Assembly: GCA_963816795.1 (NCBI GenBank)
Contig: CAWFLT010000011.1
Span: forward strand, 186,001 to 250,000
DNA: 64,000 nucleotides
Direction of reading: 5' to 3'
Origin: CAWFLT01 sp963816795
GTDB lineage: Bacteria > Acidobacteriota > Vicinamibacteria > Vicinamibacterales > SCN-69-37
Shown: one piece after another, positions 21,456 to 31,388 of the stretch
Layout: the number at the start of each line of letters is the position of its first letter
Position numbering within the stretch: the first letter of the stretch is position 1
Made by a program: the position numbers and the translations under genes
Notes under the pieces: generated by a model
Told to the model about the DNA's origin: nothing
The model's database searches: none
The model's input: only the letters and a program-made list of their open reading frames with translations

Positions 21456-21595
21456 TTTCAACACGAAGGGCACGAAGCGAAGCCGAAAAGCACGCAGAAC
21501 TAAGTTGGAAAGCCTTGAAGCATAAGGTCTACCCATCTTATCTCTTCGTGAACTTCGTCTTCCTTCGTGTGCTTCGTGGTCTTCGTGTTGAAAAG
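21456..21595. repeat. Inverted repeat element built of CACGAAG units
   Basis: Left arm at about 21457-21479 (TTTCAACACGAAGGGCACG) and right arm at about 21571-21594 (CGTGGTCTTCGTGTTGAAA) are near-perfect reverse complements about 90 bp apart. The right half holds five CTTCGTG-type units (TCTTCGTG, CTTCGTCTT, CCTTCGTGT, GCTTCGTGG, TCTTCGTGT). It fills the gap between two minus-strand genes and may be a small non-autonomous element or a terminator region. Confidence 0.7.
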
Positions 21596-21598
21596 ATC

Positions 21599-22975
21599 TT
21601 ACTGAAAGATCTTGCCCGGATTCAGTATCCCATTCGGATCGAACGCCTGTTTCACGCGTCGCATGAGCGCGATCGTCTCCGGCGTCAGCTCGAGCGACAG
21701 GTAGGGAGACTTCGCGAAGCCGATCCCGTGTTCGCCGGTGATGGATCCCTCGAGGGCGACGACACCTTCGAACAGCGCCCGTTCGGCGTCGTGGGCACGC
21801 TGAAGGCCGGGCAGGTCGTCCTCGGCGACCATGATGTTGACGTGAATGTTGCCGTCACCGACGTGACCGAAACACGGAATCTTCAACTGGTACCGGGTCC
21901 TCAGGTCGTCGATCAGCTCGAACAGCTGCGGAATGCGGCCCTTCGGCACGACGACGTCGTGATTGTGCTTGTGGGCCGCGATAGTGCGCAGGGCCGGCGA
22001 GAGCTCACGGCGGACGCGCCAGAGATCCTGCCGCTCGGCATCGTCCTGCGCCCGCAGGACTTCGGAAGCGCCGGCCTCACGGCACGCCCGTTCGACTCGC
22101 GGCGTCTCACCGGCGACGAGCTCCGACAGCCCGTCGACCTCGACCAGCAGCAGCGCGTTCGTGCCGGGCGGCGCCAGGGTCGCGCCACCCAGATAGGTGG
22201 CGACCGCCGCCAGCGACTCCGCGTCCACCAGTTCGAGCGCGGCCGGCACGACGCGCTCGCGCACGATGCGCATGACGGCGTCGACCGCACCGCCGACGGT
22301 CGGAAAGGCCGCGCGCAGGGTCGCCTGCACTGGCGGCTTCGGCACCAGGCGGAGAACGACGCGCGTGACGATCGCCAGCGTCCCTTCCGAGCCGACGAGC
22401 AGGTGCGTCAGGTCGTAGCCGGCGACGTTCTTCACCGTCTTCCCGCCGGTCTGGATGATTTCGCCGGTTGCCAGCACGGCCTCGAGGCCGAGGACGTAGT
22501 GTCCGGTCACGCCGTACTTGAACGCGCGCGGCCCACCGGCGTTCTCGCCGACGTTGCCGCCGATAGCCGACCGGCGGAGGCTGGCCGGATCTGGCGGATA
22601 GAACAAGCCGACGCGCTCGACGGCGTCCTGCAGGTCTCCCGTGATGACGTTGGGCTCGACGACGGCGACGAGGTTGGCCTCGTCGATCTCGAGGATGCGA
22701 TTGAGCCGCTCGAGGCTCACGACGACGCCGCCGCGCACTGGAACGGCCCCGCCTGTATATCCGGTGCCTGCCCCGCGGGGCACGAGCGGTGTCTTCGTCG
22801 CGTTGCAGTACCGCGCGATCGCGGCGACTTCGGCAGTCGTGCCCGGCAGGACGACGACGTCCGGCGGGTGGCCGCGATTCATCCCATCGACGCCATATCG
22901 CTCGCGGCTCTCCTCATCAGTCCGGACGTACTCCGGCCCGACGATGTCGGCGAGGGGGACGGGCCTGTTTTCCAC
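21599..22975 (-). CDS. glcD: FAD-linked oxidase, glycolate oxidase subunit GlcD-like
   Basis: Flavoprotein of the GlcD/D-lactate dehydrogenase class that oxidises 2-hydroxy acids. GTG 22975. The FAD_binding_4 domain (residues about 35-175) has the PRGAGTGYTGGAVPV phosphate loop and GGNVGENAGGPRAFKYG. The C-terminal FAD-oxidase domain has HKHNHDVVVPKGRIP, CFGHVGDGNIHVN and the closing signature GSITGEHGIGFAKSPYL. 458 residues, complete. No glcE/glcF partners are nearby, so it may be a single-subunit D-lactate or glycolate dehydrogenase. Confidence 0.9.
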   Translation of the reverse strand: MENRPVPLADIVGPEYVRTDEESRERYGVDGMNRGHPPDVVVLPGTTAEVAAIARYCNATKTPLVPRGAGTGYTGGAVPVRGGVVVSLERLNRILEIDEANLVAVVEPNVITGDLQDAVERVGLFYPPDPASLRRSAIGGNVGENAGGPRAFKYGVTGHYVLGLEAVLATGEIIQTGGKTVKNVAGYDLTHLLVGSEGTLAIVTRVVLRLVPKPPVQATLRAAFPTVGGAVDAVMRIVRERVVPAALELVDAESLAAVATYLGGATLAPPGTNALLLVEVDGLSELVAGETPRVERACREAGASEVLRAQDDAERQDLWRVRRELSPALRTIAAHKHNHDVVVPKGRIPQLFELIDDLRTRYQLKIPCFGHVGDGNIHVNIMVAEDDLPGLQRAHDAERALFEGVVALEGSITGEHGIGFAKSPYLSLELTPETIALMRRVKQAFDPNGILNPGKIFQ

Positions 22976-23025
22976 AGTTTTGGGCTTCGGGGACAGGCCT
23001 CAAAGCGGCGCGGTCTGAGGCACGT

Positions 23026-23072
23026 GGCCCCGCGCCGTGAGCAAGCTGGCCGACTCTCACGGCGCGAGGGCC
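23026..23072. repeat. GC-rich imperfect inverted repeat
   Basis: Arms GGCCCCGCGCCGTGAG (23026-23041) and CTCACGGCGCGAGGGCC (23056-23072) form a stem of about 15 bp with a mismatch. It lies between the aminotransferase stop and the glcD start, so it may terminate an upstream transcript. It resembles the element at 62137-62235. Confidence 0.65.
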
Positions 23073-23118
23073 CCATCAGCCGAGCTTGGACCGCGGCCCG
23101 TCGCGCACGTGTGCAAAA

Positions 23119-24312
23119 TCAGCCCTTTCGCGCGAAGCGAATGAGGCGGGTGACGCCTTCGCGCAGGCGATCGAGGGAGGTGGCGTATGAGAGTCGGATG
23201 AAGCCGGGCGTGTCGAAGGCTTCGCCGGCCGTCGTCACGACGTGCTCCTCGGCGAGGAGCGCATCCGCGAAGTCGATGGCGGTCCGATGCTTGTCGGGCG
23301 AGAGAAACTCGCTGACCGACGGGAACAGATAGAAGGCGCCCTGCGGCACCGCGCACTCGAGCCGCGGCTCCTCGGCGAGCCAGGCGAGGACCTGGTCGCG
23401 CCGCGCTTTATACTCCTCGCGCATCTCGCGGACGCACTCCTGCGAGCTGGTGAGCGCCGCAGTGACCGCGCGCTGCGTAATCGAGTTCACATTCGAGGTC
23501 GAATGACTCTGAAGCGCGTTGCTCGCCTGGACGACCGCTTTGGGCCCTGCGAGCCAGCCGCACCGCCATCCAGTCATCGCGTACGCCTTCGACGCCGATC
23601 CTGCCAGCACCAGACGGTCTCGCATCGCGTCGCCGAAGATCTTCGGCAGGTTGTGCGGCACCGCGTCGTAGACCAACCCTTCGTAGCAGAGGTCAATGAC
23701 GATCCACAAATCCCGCTTCGCCGCTTCTGCGGCAAGCTTCTTCGCCTCCTCTTCAGACAGCAGCGCGCCGGTCGGATTGCCCGGCGAGTTGATGATGATC
23801 GCGCGCGTGCGCGGCGTGACGGCGGCGAGCAGCGTGTCGGCGTGGAGCGCGAATCCGTCTTCGATCCGGGTGCGGGCGATGACCGGCGTCGCCCCCGCCA
23901 GCTTGACCTGCTCGACGATCGTCGGCCAGCCGGGCATGTGCGTGACGACGTCGTCGCCAGGACCGAAGAGCGCCATCGCCGCGTGCAGGAGCGCCTGCTT
24001 GCCGCCGGCCGTGATGATCACTTCGTCCGGTGCGTAACTGACGCCGTAATCCTGCTGATACCTGGCGCCGACGGCCTGGCGGAGCTCGAGCACGCCCATG
24101 TTGGCCGTGTACTTCGTGAAGTTCTTGTCGAGCGCGGTGTGCGCGGCGGCGATGATGTGCGGCGGCGTCGGGAAATCCGGTTCACCCGCGCCGAGGTCCA
24201 CGACGTCCACGCCCTGCCGGCGCAGCTTCTCGGCTTCAATCGTCCCCTTCATCGTCGGAGACATGGCAATCTGGCGGGTTCGGTCAGCGAGGGGCAGCGT
24301 GTCGGTGCTCAT
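23119..24312 (-). CDS. PLP-dependent class I aminotransferase (aspartate/aromatic type)
   Basis: Fold-type I aminotransferase that transfers amino groups between an amino acid and a 2-oxo acid. ATG 24312 overlaps the coaD stop (ATGA). Motifs: GAGEPDFPTPPHI, IIINSPGNPTGALLS (cofactor Asn), WIVIDLCYEGLVYD (Asp/Tyr) and the Schiff-base Lys in GSASKAYAMTGWRCGW. 397 residues, the normal length for subgroup I-gamma (AspC/PatA-like thermophilic type). Given the aromatic operon elsewhere in the window it could serve Asp, Tyr or Phe synthesis; substrate cannot be fixed from sequence. Confidence 0.92.
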   Translation of the reverse strand: MSTDTLPLADRTRQIAMSPTMKGTIEAEKLRRQGVDVVDLGAGEPDFPTPPHIIAAAHTALDKNFTKYTANMGVLELRQAVGARYQQDYGVSYAPDEVIITAGGKQALLHAAMALFGPGDDVVTHMPGWPTIVEQVKLAGATPVIARTRIEDGFALHADTLLAAVTPRTRAIIINSPGNPTGALLSEEEAKKLAAEAAKRDLWIVIDLCYEGLVYDAVPHNLPKIFGDAMRDRLVLAGSASKAYAMTGWRCGWLAGPKAVVQASNALQSHSTSNVNSITQRAVTAALTSSQECVREMREEYKARRDQVLAWLAEEPRLECAVPQGAFYLFPSVSEFLSPDKHRTAIDFADALLAEEHVVTTAGEAFDTPGFIRLSYATSLDRLREGVTRLIRFARKG

Positions 24313-24809
24313 ACGTCGAGGGTCCTTCCAGCGTCACGTTGGCGAGCCAGCCGCCGGGCGACGGCCGGCGGCACGAGGCCGTCGACCGATCCGCCAAGCG
24401 TGGAAACTTCCTTGACCAGGGTGGAGCTGAGGTGGCTCCACTCTGCGGGTGGCATCATGAACACCGTCTCGATGTCGGCACTCAAATGCCGGTTCATCAA
24501 TGCCATCTGTCGCTCGTATTCGAAGTCAGCGACGCCGCGCAGGCCACGGACGATCGCGCACGCCTGACGGCGCCGCGCGTAGTCGACGAGCAGCCCTTCG
24601 AACGGCTCGACCTCGACCGTCGCGATTCCCTGGCAGACCTCACGAATCATCGCGACCCGCTCGGCGACGGTGAACACCGGCTGTTTGCCACTGTTCTGCA
24701 AGATGGCCACGATCACACGATCGAAGAGCCGGGCTGACCGCTCGATCAGATCCAGATGGCCGTTCGTCAGCGGATCGAACGTGCCTGGATAGATGGCGAG
24801 ACGCGTCAT
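24309..24809 (-). CDS. coaD: Pantetheine-phosphate adenylyltransferase
   Basis: Fourth step of CoA synthesis: ATP + 4'-phosphopantetheine to dephospho-CoA. ATG 24809 overlaps the rsmD stop by ATGA. The nucleotidyltransferase motif GTFDPLTNGHLDLIERS is at residues 9-25, VRGLRGVADFEYERQMALMN in the middle, and WSHLSSTLVKEV replaces the usual ISSTxVRE loop. 166 residues, typical. The pairing rsmD-coaD is a widely conserved gene order. Confidence 0.97.
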   Translation of the reverse strand: MTRLAIYPGTFDPLTNGHLDLIERSARLFDRVIVAILQNSGKQPVFTVAERVAMIREVCQGIATVEVEPFEGLLVDYARRRQACAIVRGLRGVADFEYERQMALMNRHLSADIETVFMMPPAEWSHLSSTLVKEVSTLGGSVDGLVPPAVARRLARQRDAGRTLDV

Positions 24810-25396
24810 GGCTCAGCAGGACCTCGGAGGCCGTTCATCGCGTTTCTAGTATGAACGACCTCCGCGGTCGCCGTATAGAACGACAACGCGCTGTCGCCCG
24901 CCAGGAGGACGCGCGTCCGCGAGAGTGCCCCAGCCGCCTCCGGTGAGGGGCGCCGCCGGCTGTGCTCGAGCACGAGGCGCCCCATGGGCGCGACCGTCGC
25001 CGCCGCCACGTCGAGCACTGCGGCAAGATCGTCGATGTCGTAGGGTGGATCGAGCAAGGCGAGTTCGAAGTGACCCGCGCTCCGGCGCAGGCGAAGAAAG
25101 TCGGCGCGGATGATAGCACACGCGTCCGTGACCCCGCATTTGGCGATGTTCTCCGCGAGCGCGGCCAGCGCGCGCGCGTCGCGCTCGACGAACGTCACAT
25201 GTGACGCGCCCCGGCTGATCGCTTCGAGACCGAGTGCGCCGGTCCCGGCGAAGGCGTCCAGCACGCGGGCGCCGTCGAGCGACGGCCCGATCACGTTGAA
25301 GAGCGTTTCGCGAAGGCTGTCGGACGTCGGGCGCACGGTCGCGCCGCGCGGCGCGACCAGCCGTCGGCCCTTCAACGAGCCCGCGATAATCCTCAC
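24806..25396 (-). CDS. rsmD: 16S rRNA (guanine(966)-N(2))-methyltransferase RsmD
   Basis: Methylates G966 of 16S rRNA using S-adenosylmethionine. GTG 25396 gives VRIIAGSLKGRRLVAPRG, the family N-terminus. The SAM motif is VLDAFAGTGALGLEAISRGA and the catalytic NPPY-type motif is ALLDPPYD. 196 residues, close to normal (about 185-200). It lies between recG and coaD; the frame is open further upstream, but that part has no homology to RsmD. Confidence 0.93.
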   Translation of the reverse strand: MRIIAGSLKGRRLVAPRGATVRPTSDSLRETLFNVIGPSLDGARVLDAFAGTGALGLEAISRGASHVTFVERDARALAALAENIAKCGVTDACAIIRADFLRLRRSAGHFELALLDPPYDIDDLAAVLDVAAATVAPMGRLVLEHSRRRPSPEAAGALSRTRVLLAGDSALSFYTATAEVVHTRNAMNGLRGPAEP

Positions 25397-25469
25397 GCAG
25401 GACGTCCGTGCTTCTGTCGCGCGATCGGGGCGGCGCGCGGCGAGCGTACTCGTGCAGCCTCCATTGCGG

Positions 25470-27572
<2,103 letters not shown>

Positions 27573-27595
27573 GGGAGAGAATTGTATGCCGGCGC

Positions 27596-28210
27596 CTATT
27601 GGATGATGGTCGCCGTGCCGGGCTGCAGTTCGAGCTGCCGGATGTTCTGCGGCAAATCGAAGGGCTTGTCGAGGTCGAAGCCCTGCGGCAGTTCTGGCGA
27701 CTTCGAGTAGTAGCTCACGACTTCCTGCACCACCGACGCCGGAATCGGCACGCCGCCGAGCGTCGCGGACTGCAGTTGGAACAGCCCCTTGCCGTTGGCT
27801 CCGGTGAGGAGGCCCGCCGCCGTCAGTTCGACGCGGCCGGTCACGTAGGCGAGCGGATCGAGCCAGCCGCGTACTTTCGACTTGCGGATGACGTCGAGGT
27901 CGACCAGCGCGCGCGCCTGGACTTGCTTGCCGTCGACGATGGTCACTCGCGGATCGACGACGCCGACCGGCATGATGTCACTGTTGAACTTGAAGTACGC
28001 GTTGACCTCGCGGTCGGTGAACGACGTACGCACCGGTTTGGCGGTGGCGGCCGGCTTCGGCTTGGCGCCGCGCTCAACAATCGTGTTGAGCTTGCGGAAC
28101 ATGCTGTCCGATTCAGTCCGGGTGAAATCCTGACGAGCCTGGGCCGAGGCAACCACGATGACGCCGCAAAGACCCAGCAAGACAGGGAACCGGCGGGACA
28201 CAACCCTCAT
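27596..28210 (-). CDS. Exported protein of unknown function
   Basis: 204 residues with an N-terminal signal peptide (PVLLGLCGVIVVASAQA). The body is beta-rich: VRTSFTDREVNAYFKFNSD, VTIVDGKQVQARALVDLDVI, LTAAGLLTGANGKGLFQLQS, IPASVVQEVVSYYSKSPELP. The style recalls periplasmic lipid-binding (LmeA/DUF2993-like) proteins, but I cannot assign the family firmly. It ends 23 bp before recG and could be cotranscribed with it. Confidence 0.7.
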   Translation of the reverse strand: MRVVSRRFPVLLGLCGVIVVASAQARQDFTRTESDSMFRKLNTIVERGAKPKPAATAKPVRTSFTDREVNAYFKFNSDIMPVGVVDPRVTIVDGKQVQARALVDLDVIRKSKVRGWLDPLAYVTGRVELTAAGLLTGANGKGLFQLQSATLGGVPIPASVVQEVVSYYSKSPELPQGFDLDKPFDLPQNIRQLELQPGTATIIQ

Positions 28211-28321
28211 AGTAGCGCAGGCCGCGAGAGGGCCTCAATCGTTGGACGTCGCGGGCGCGGTTCCGGTTGCCGCACGTCGCGCACGCCCTATGGCGGTTTC
28301 GACTGCGGTGTAGACAGCCGC

Positions 28322-28402
28322 GAGGGGGGAGATTTGCACAGGTGAGGGACGGGTCTTGCTCGCGCAAGCGAGACCCGTCCCCCACCTGTGCAAATCCCCC
28401 TC
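28322..28402. repeat. Long near-perfect hairpin (about 38-bp arms)
   Basis: Arms at 28322-28360 and 28365-28402 are reverse complements apart from a few mismatches. Recognisable parts are GATTTGCACAGGTG against CACCTGTGCAAATC, and GACGGGTCTTGC against GCGAGACCCGTC, closed by a CGC loop. Located in the 306-bp gene-free gap 28211-28516. It would make a very stable RNA stem; a terminator or an RNA-stabilising/REP-type role are both possible. Confidence 0.85.
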
Positions 28403-28430
28403 ATCCCGGCACCACCGCCGCGCAAACCGC

Positions 28431-28472
28431 CGAGCCGTTTTCACTCTGCTACTGACAAGTCAAAACGGCTCG
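28431..28472 (-). terminator. Probable terminator hairpin after the Spy-like gene
   Basis: CGAGCCGTTTT (28431-28441) and AAAACGGCTCG (28462-28472) are a perfect 11-bp inverted repeat with a 20-nt loop. On the minus strand it follows the stop at 28517 and ends in a short T run, consistent with a terminator. The rest of 28211-28516 shows no gene. Confidence 0.55.
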
Positions 28473-28516
28473 AAGCTCCGCGACGTCCGTACGGCCAGAC
28501 TGACGGGACGTCGTGA

Positions 28517-29092
28517 CTACCCGCCGTCGCGGACCCCTCTGAGCTTGACGAGCATCTCGATTTTCTGCCGCTCGAGGCGCTCTTCCAACATGCGGAATCG
28601 CACGCGTTGCCAGGGCGTCAGCACGCCATCCAGCTCGAGCTCCGCCTGACGGATCTCCTGGAGCGCGCGCTGGTTGGCCTCATCGAACGTCTTGTATCGC
28701 GGCAGAATCTCGTCGTCCTTGAACGGCCCGGCGCCGCTGACGAGCGGCGCCAGCTCGCGCATCGCCTTGTTGCGCTGCATGATCTGCTGCCGCCGGGCCT
28801 GCTGCAATCGCCGCAGCCGCGCCACGAACGTCGGGTACTGATCGGCGGTCAGCTGCAGATCGCGCTCGGCCACGATCGTCGCGTGCACGTCGAGGTAGTC
28901 CTGCAGCTGCTGCTGGGTCATCGGCCCGCCGGGCGGCGGGTTGGCCCGGCGCTGCCCCCGCCCGAGCGGCGGCTGCGGCTGAGCGGTCGCCGGGGGCGTT
29001 GTCGGCGGTGGCTCCTGCGCCCAGGCCGGCATCGCTCCCAGGACGACGATCGCGCAGGCGACGATGGCGGCTCGGTACGATGCGCGCGTCAT
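28517..29092 (-). CDS. Periplasmic Spy/CpxP-like or heavy-metal-sensor-like protein
   Basis: 191-residue exported protein. The signal peptide IVACAIVVLGAMPAWAQ is followed by a Pro-rich linker (QEPPPTTPPATAQPQPP) and a long helical region containing LQLTADQYPTFVARLRRL (LTxxQ-like motif), ARRQQIMQRNKAMREL and LTPWQRVRFRMLEERLERQK (second LTxxQ-like motif). Helical LTxxQ proteins act as periplasmic chaperones or stress sensors. ATG 29092 overlaps the anti-sigma stop (ATGA), so it is the third gene of an ECF operon and a likely effector or signal-input partner. Confidence 0.75.
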   Translation of the reverse strand: MTRASYRAAIVACAIVVLGAMPAWAQEPPPTTPPATAQPQPPLGRGQRRANPPPGGPMTQQQLQDYLDVHATIVAERDLQLTADQYPTFVARLRRLQQARRQQIMQRNKAMRELAPLVSGAGPFKDDEILPRYKTFDEANQRALQEIRQAELELDGVLTPWQRVRFRMLEERLERQKIEMLVKLRGVRDGG

Positions 29093-29670
29093 TCAACGTC
29101 TCCAGTTCCGGCGTGGATCATTCGTGCGAGCGTTTCGCGTTCCGACGGCGTCAACTGCTCGATCATGTCGTCGGCGGTGCCGGACCGCGGCGCCGCGACC
29201 TGCCGCACATCCTCGTACGAGAGCGCGCTGGCGAGGCTCAGAAACAGATCCCATGGCGCGTCGTCGACCGCGAGCGGCTCCGCCGGAGCCTCGGGACTCA
29301 CCCGCGCGACGCTCTCCACCGGCGGCGCCAGCGCGACCGGCCCGGAGCGCGGCCACAGCAGCACCGGCAGAATCACGACCGCCAGGCCAGCGGCGACTCC
29401 CACGACCGGCCGCCAGGCGGCCGACCACCATGAGGCCGCCACCGGCGTCGGCGCGGCCGCCGTCGCCTGCCGGACCCGCTCGCTGAAATGGTTCCAGAAG
29501 AGCGGCGACGGCTCCGGCATCTCGGCCGCCTGCACCTCGACGACGACCGAGCGGAGACGGTCGAGATCGGCGCGACACTCGGCACACGCGTGGAGATGAT
29601 CGAGCCGATCGGTGCCGAGCACGCCATCGAGCGACTCGACGAATTCCTGAGGAGACAGATGGTGTGTCAT
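29089..29670 (-). CDS. Anti-sigma factor with zinc-finger (ZAS) domain
   Basis: Single-pass membrane anti-sigma factor. ATG 29670 overlaps the sigma gene stop (ATGA). The N-terminal cytoplasmic domain has the ZAS pattern HLHACAECRADLDRL (HxxxCxxC) at about residues 25-40. One TM segment (VVGVAAGLAVVILPVLLW) is at about 90-108, followed by a periplasmic tail of about 85 residues. It probably binds and holds the cognate ECF sigma factor until an envelope signal. 193 residues, normal. Confidence 0.85.
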   Translation of the reverse strand: MTHHLSPQEFVESLDGVLGTDRLDHLHACAECRADLDRLRSVVVEVQAAEMPEPSPLFWNHFSERVRQATAAAPTPVAASWWSAAWRPVVGVAAGLAVVILPVLLWPRSGPVALAPPVESVARVSPEAPAEPLAVDDAPWDLFLSLASALSYEDVRQVAAPRSGTADDMIEQLTPSERETLARMIHAGTGDVE

Positions 29671-30311
29671 GACTGCAACAGGCGCCGGAGATTGCCCAGC
29701 GCGTGAAAGAAGTTGGCCTTGGCGGCGCCGACCGAACTGCCCAGCGCCTGCGCGATTTCCTCGTGCGAGAGCTCCTGATAGACGCGAAGCGTCAGCGTCG
29801 CGCGCTGCTTCGGTGGCAGTTTCGCAATCGCGGCGCGCACTTCGGCCGCGCGCTCGCTGCGCATCACCTCGTGGAGGGCGTCGGGCACACGCCCGTCGGC
29901 TCGCGGCGCCGCGTCGATCGGCTCGGTCTCGACCCTCTTCGTCGCGATCCGGTTCAGGCAGACGTTCACGCCGACGCGATAGAGCCACGTGCCGAGCGCC
30001 GATTCGTTCTTGAAGTTGCCCAGGGCCTTGAACGCCCGCACGAACACATCCTGGGCCAGATCCGATGCATCTTCGTGGTTGTTCACGAAGCGATAACAGA
30101 GCTGATAGATGCTGCGCCGGTGGCGCTCGACGATCGCGTCGAACGCCTCGCGGTGTCCCTCCAGGAACGCCGCCACCAGCGCTTTGTCGTCGGCGTCCCG
30201 CCAATCAACCGGCGGCGCACCCGTCTGGATCTCAGGCCGCGTCATGCTGACGTTCCAGGTCGGCGGGCGCTGCCAGTCGGGGGCGACGGCAATATCGAGT
30301 CCGATCCGCAT
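29667..30311 (-). CDS. ECF-type RNA polymerase sigma factor
   Basis: Sigma-70 family ECF protein of 214 residues. ATG 30311 has GGAG eight nucleotides upstream, which supports this start over an internal ATG (MTRPEIQ). Region 2: HEDASDLAQDVFVRAFKALG and LGTWLYRVGVNVCLNR. Region 4: LPPKQRATLTLRVYQELSHE followed by a helix-turn-helix (EEIAQALGSSVGAAKANFF). Its own promoter region carries GTAACC-N17-GTCTAA, suggesting autoregulation. First gene of the sigma/anti-sigma/Spy-like operon. Confidence 0.93.
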   Translation of the reverse strand: MRIGLDIAVAPDWQRPPTWNVSMTRPEIQTGAPPVDWRDADDKALVAAFLEGHREAFDAIVERHRRSIYQLCYRFVNNHEDASDLAQDVFVRAFKALGNFKNESALGTWLYRVGVNVCLNRIATKRVETEPIDAAPRADGRVPDALHEVMRSERAAEVRAAIAKLPPKQRATLTLRVYQELSHEEIAQALGSSVGAAKANFFHALGNLRRLLQS

Positions 30312-30339
30312 GCCGTATGCTCCAGCCCTCTATCGCGCT

Positions 30340-30368
30340 TAGACCGACCGGGTGACACCTAGGTTACA
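30340..30368 (-). promoter_or_regulatory. Putative ECF-dependent promoter for the sigma operon
   Basis: Minus strand: GTAACC (30363-30368) and GTCTAA (30340-30345) with a 17-nt spacer. The AAC/GTCTAA pattern fits ECF sigma promoters. The predicted start of transcription at about 30332 leaves a 5' UTR of about 20 nt to ATG 30311. The -35 element overlaps the stop codon of the upstream kinase gene. Confidence 0.55.
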
Positions 30369-31300
30369 CACTGTCTTCGAGGTCCGCCGGCCGGGGCAAG
30401 GCCGTCTGTGCGCCGGTCGCCCGACAGTTCAGCCCGGCCACGCGGTTGGCAAAGGACAGCACCGCCTCGAGCTCCGCCCCAGACCCCATCTGCAGCCAGC
30501 CGGAGGCGAAACCCCCGCGAAAAGCATCGCCGGCACCGGTCGTGTCTATCACCGGCACGCGGATGGCCGGCGTCCGGATCGTGGCTCCCCCGCACCTGGC
30601 CAGCGACCCCTCCGAGCCGAGGGTCGCCACGCTGACCGCGACATCGAATTGGCCGGCAAACCGCTCCAGCGCGAGGTCAACGTCCCCTCCGCCCGCGAAC
30701 TCGGTGAAGAACACCGCAGGCGCGATGACGATGTCCACGGCAGCGACGACAGGCGAAAGGCTGGGCGCCCAGCGCTCGACGTCAATCATGGTCGGGATTC
30801 CAGCCGCGCGCGCGAGCGGCGCGGCACGCAGGACCAGCGGCTAGATCGGTGGCATCGAGCATCAAGATGCGGCCGGACGTGAAGACCGCGGGTGGCACGT
30901 CCGTCTCCTCGAGGGAGAGCGCCGATTCGCGCCGGAACAACACGGTGCGGCGCCCTGGCCGCGGCTCGATCAGCACGACCGCCATGCGGCTGCTCGCGCC
31001 ACTCCGGCGCACGAGGTGCGTGGCCACACCCTCGCCGGCCAGCGTGGCCGCCACCCGAGCGCCGACCTCGTCATCCCCAATCGCACCGACGAATTTCGCG
31101 CGCCAGCCCAATCTCGCACAGGCGACCATCGCCGTCGCCATCTGGCCGCCTGGCGCGATCGCGAATCCGGAGAGCTCAGCCTTTGAATCCGGCTGGGGCC
31201 AATCCGCGATCGTCGCGAGAAAATCGAGGCTCGACTCCCCCGTCCCGACAACGTCGAAGGGCGCGGTCTGTACCGGCGGAAGTCTGAGGGGCAGTTTCAT
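30364..31300 (-). CDS. PfkB-family carbohydrate/nucleoside kinase, frameshifted
   Basis: Ribokinase-fold sugar or nucleoside kinase. ATG 31300 (MKLPLRLPPVQTAPFDVVGT). N-terminal PfkB motif: GGQMATAMVACARLGWRAKF with a flanking GDDEVG. C-terminal signature: VIDTTGAGDAFRGGFASG, with the catalytic Asp in GAGDAF. Between ILMLDATDL and IPTMIDVERWAP one extra base near 30842 breaks the frame; the length remainder of one supports an insertion. About 311 residues after correction, typical. Substrate unknown. Divergent from lexA. Confidence 0.85.
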
Positions 31301-31321
31301 AGTGAACCAGCGCACGGCGGC

Positions 31322-31350
31322 TTGATTTTCGCCTTTTCTTTGCGTATAGT
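31322..31350 (+). promoter_or_regulatory. Probable sigma-70 promoter of lexA
   Basis: TTGATT (31322-31327), a 17-nt spacer and TATAGT (31345-31350), 38 bp before GTG 31389. An operator would be expected in 31345-31388 for autoregulation; I see no CTG-N10-CAG or GAAC-N4-GTTC palindrome there, so the LexA box of this lineage is not recognisable by eye. Confidence 0.65.
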
Positions 31351-31388
31351 CCTTCCGAGTTTCGCCACCATTTCGGGGGGACCGGCCC

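Noticed and set aside
22197..23332. Plus-strand open frame opposite glcD and the aminotransferase start
   Set aside because: Antisense to well-supported enzymes with full active-site motifs; no domain signature in the plus frame.
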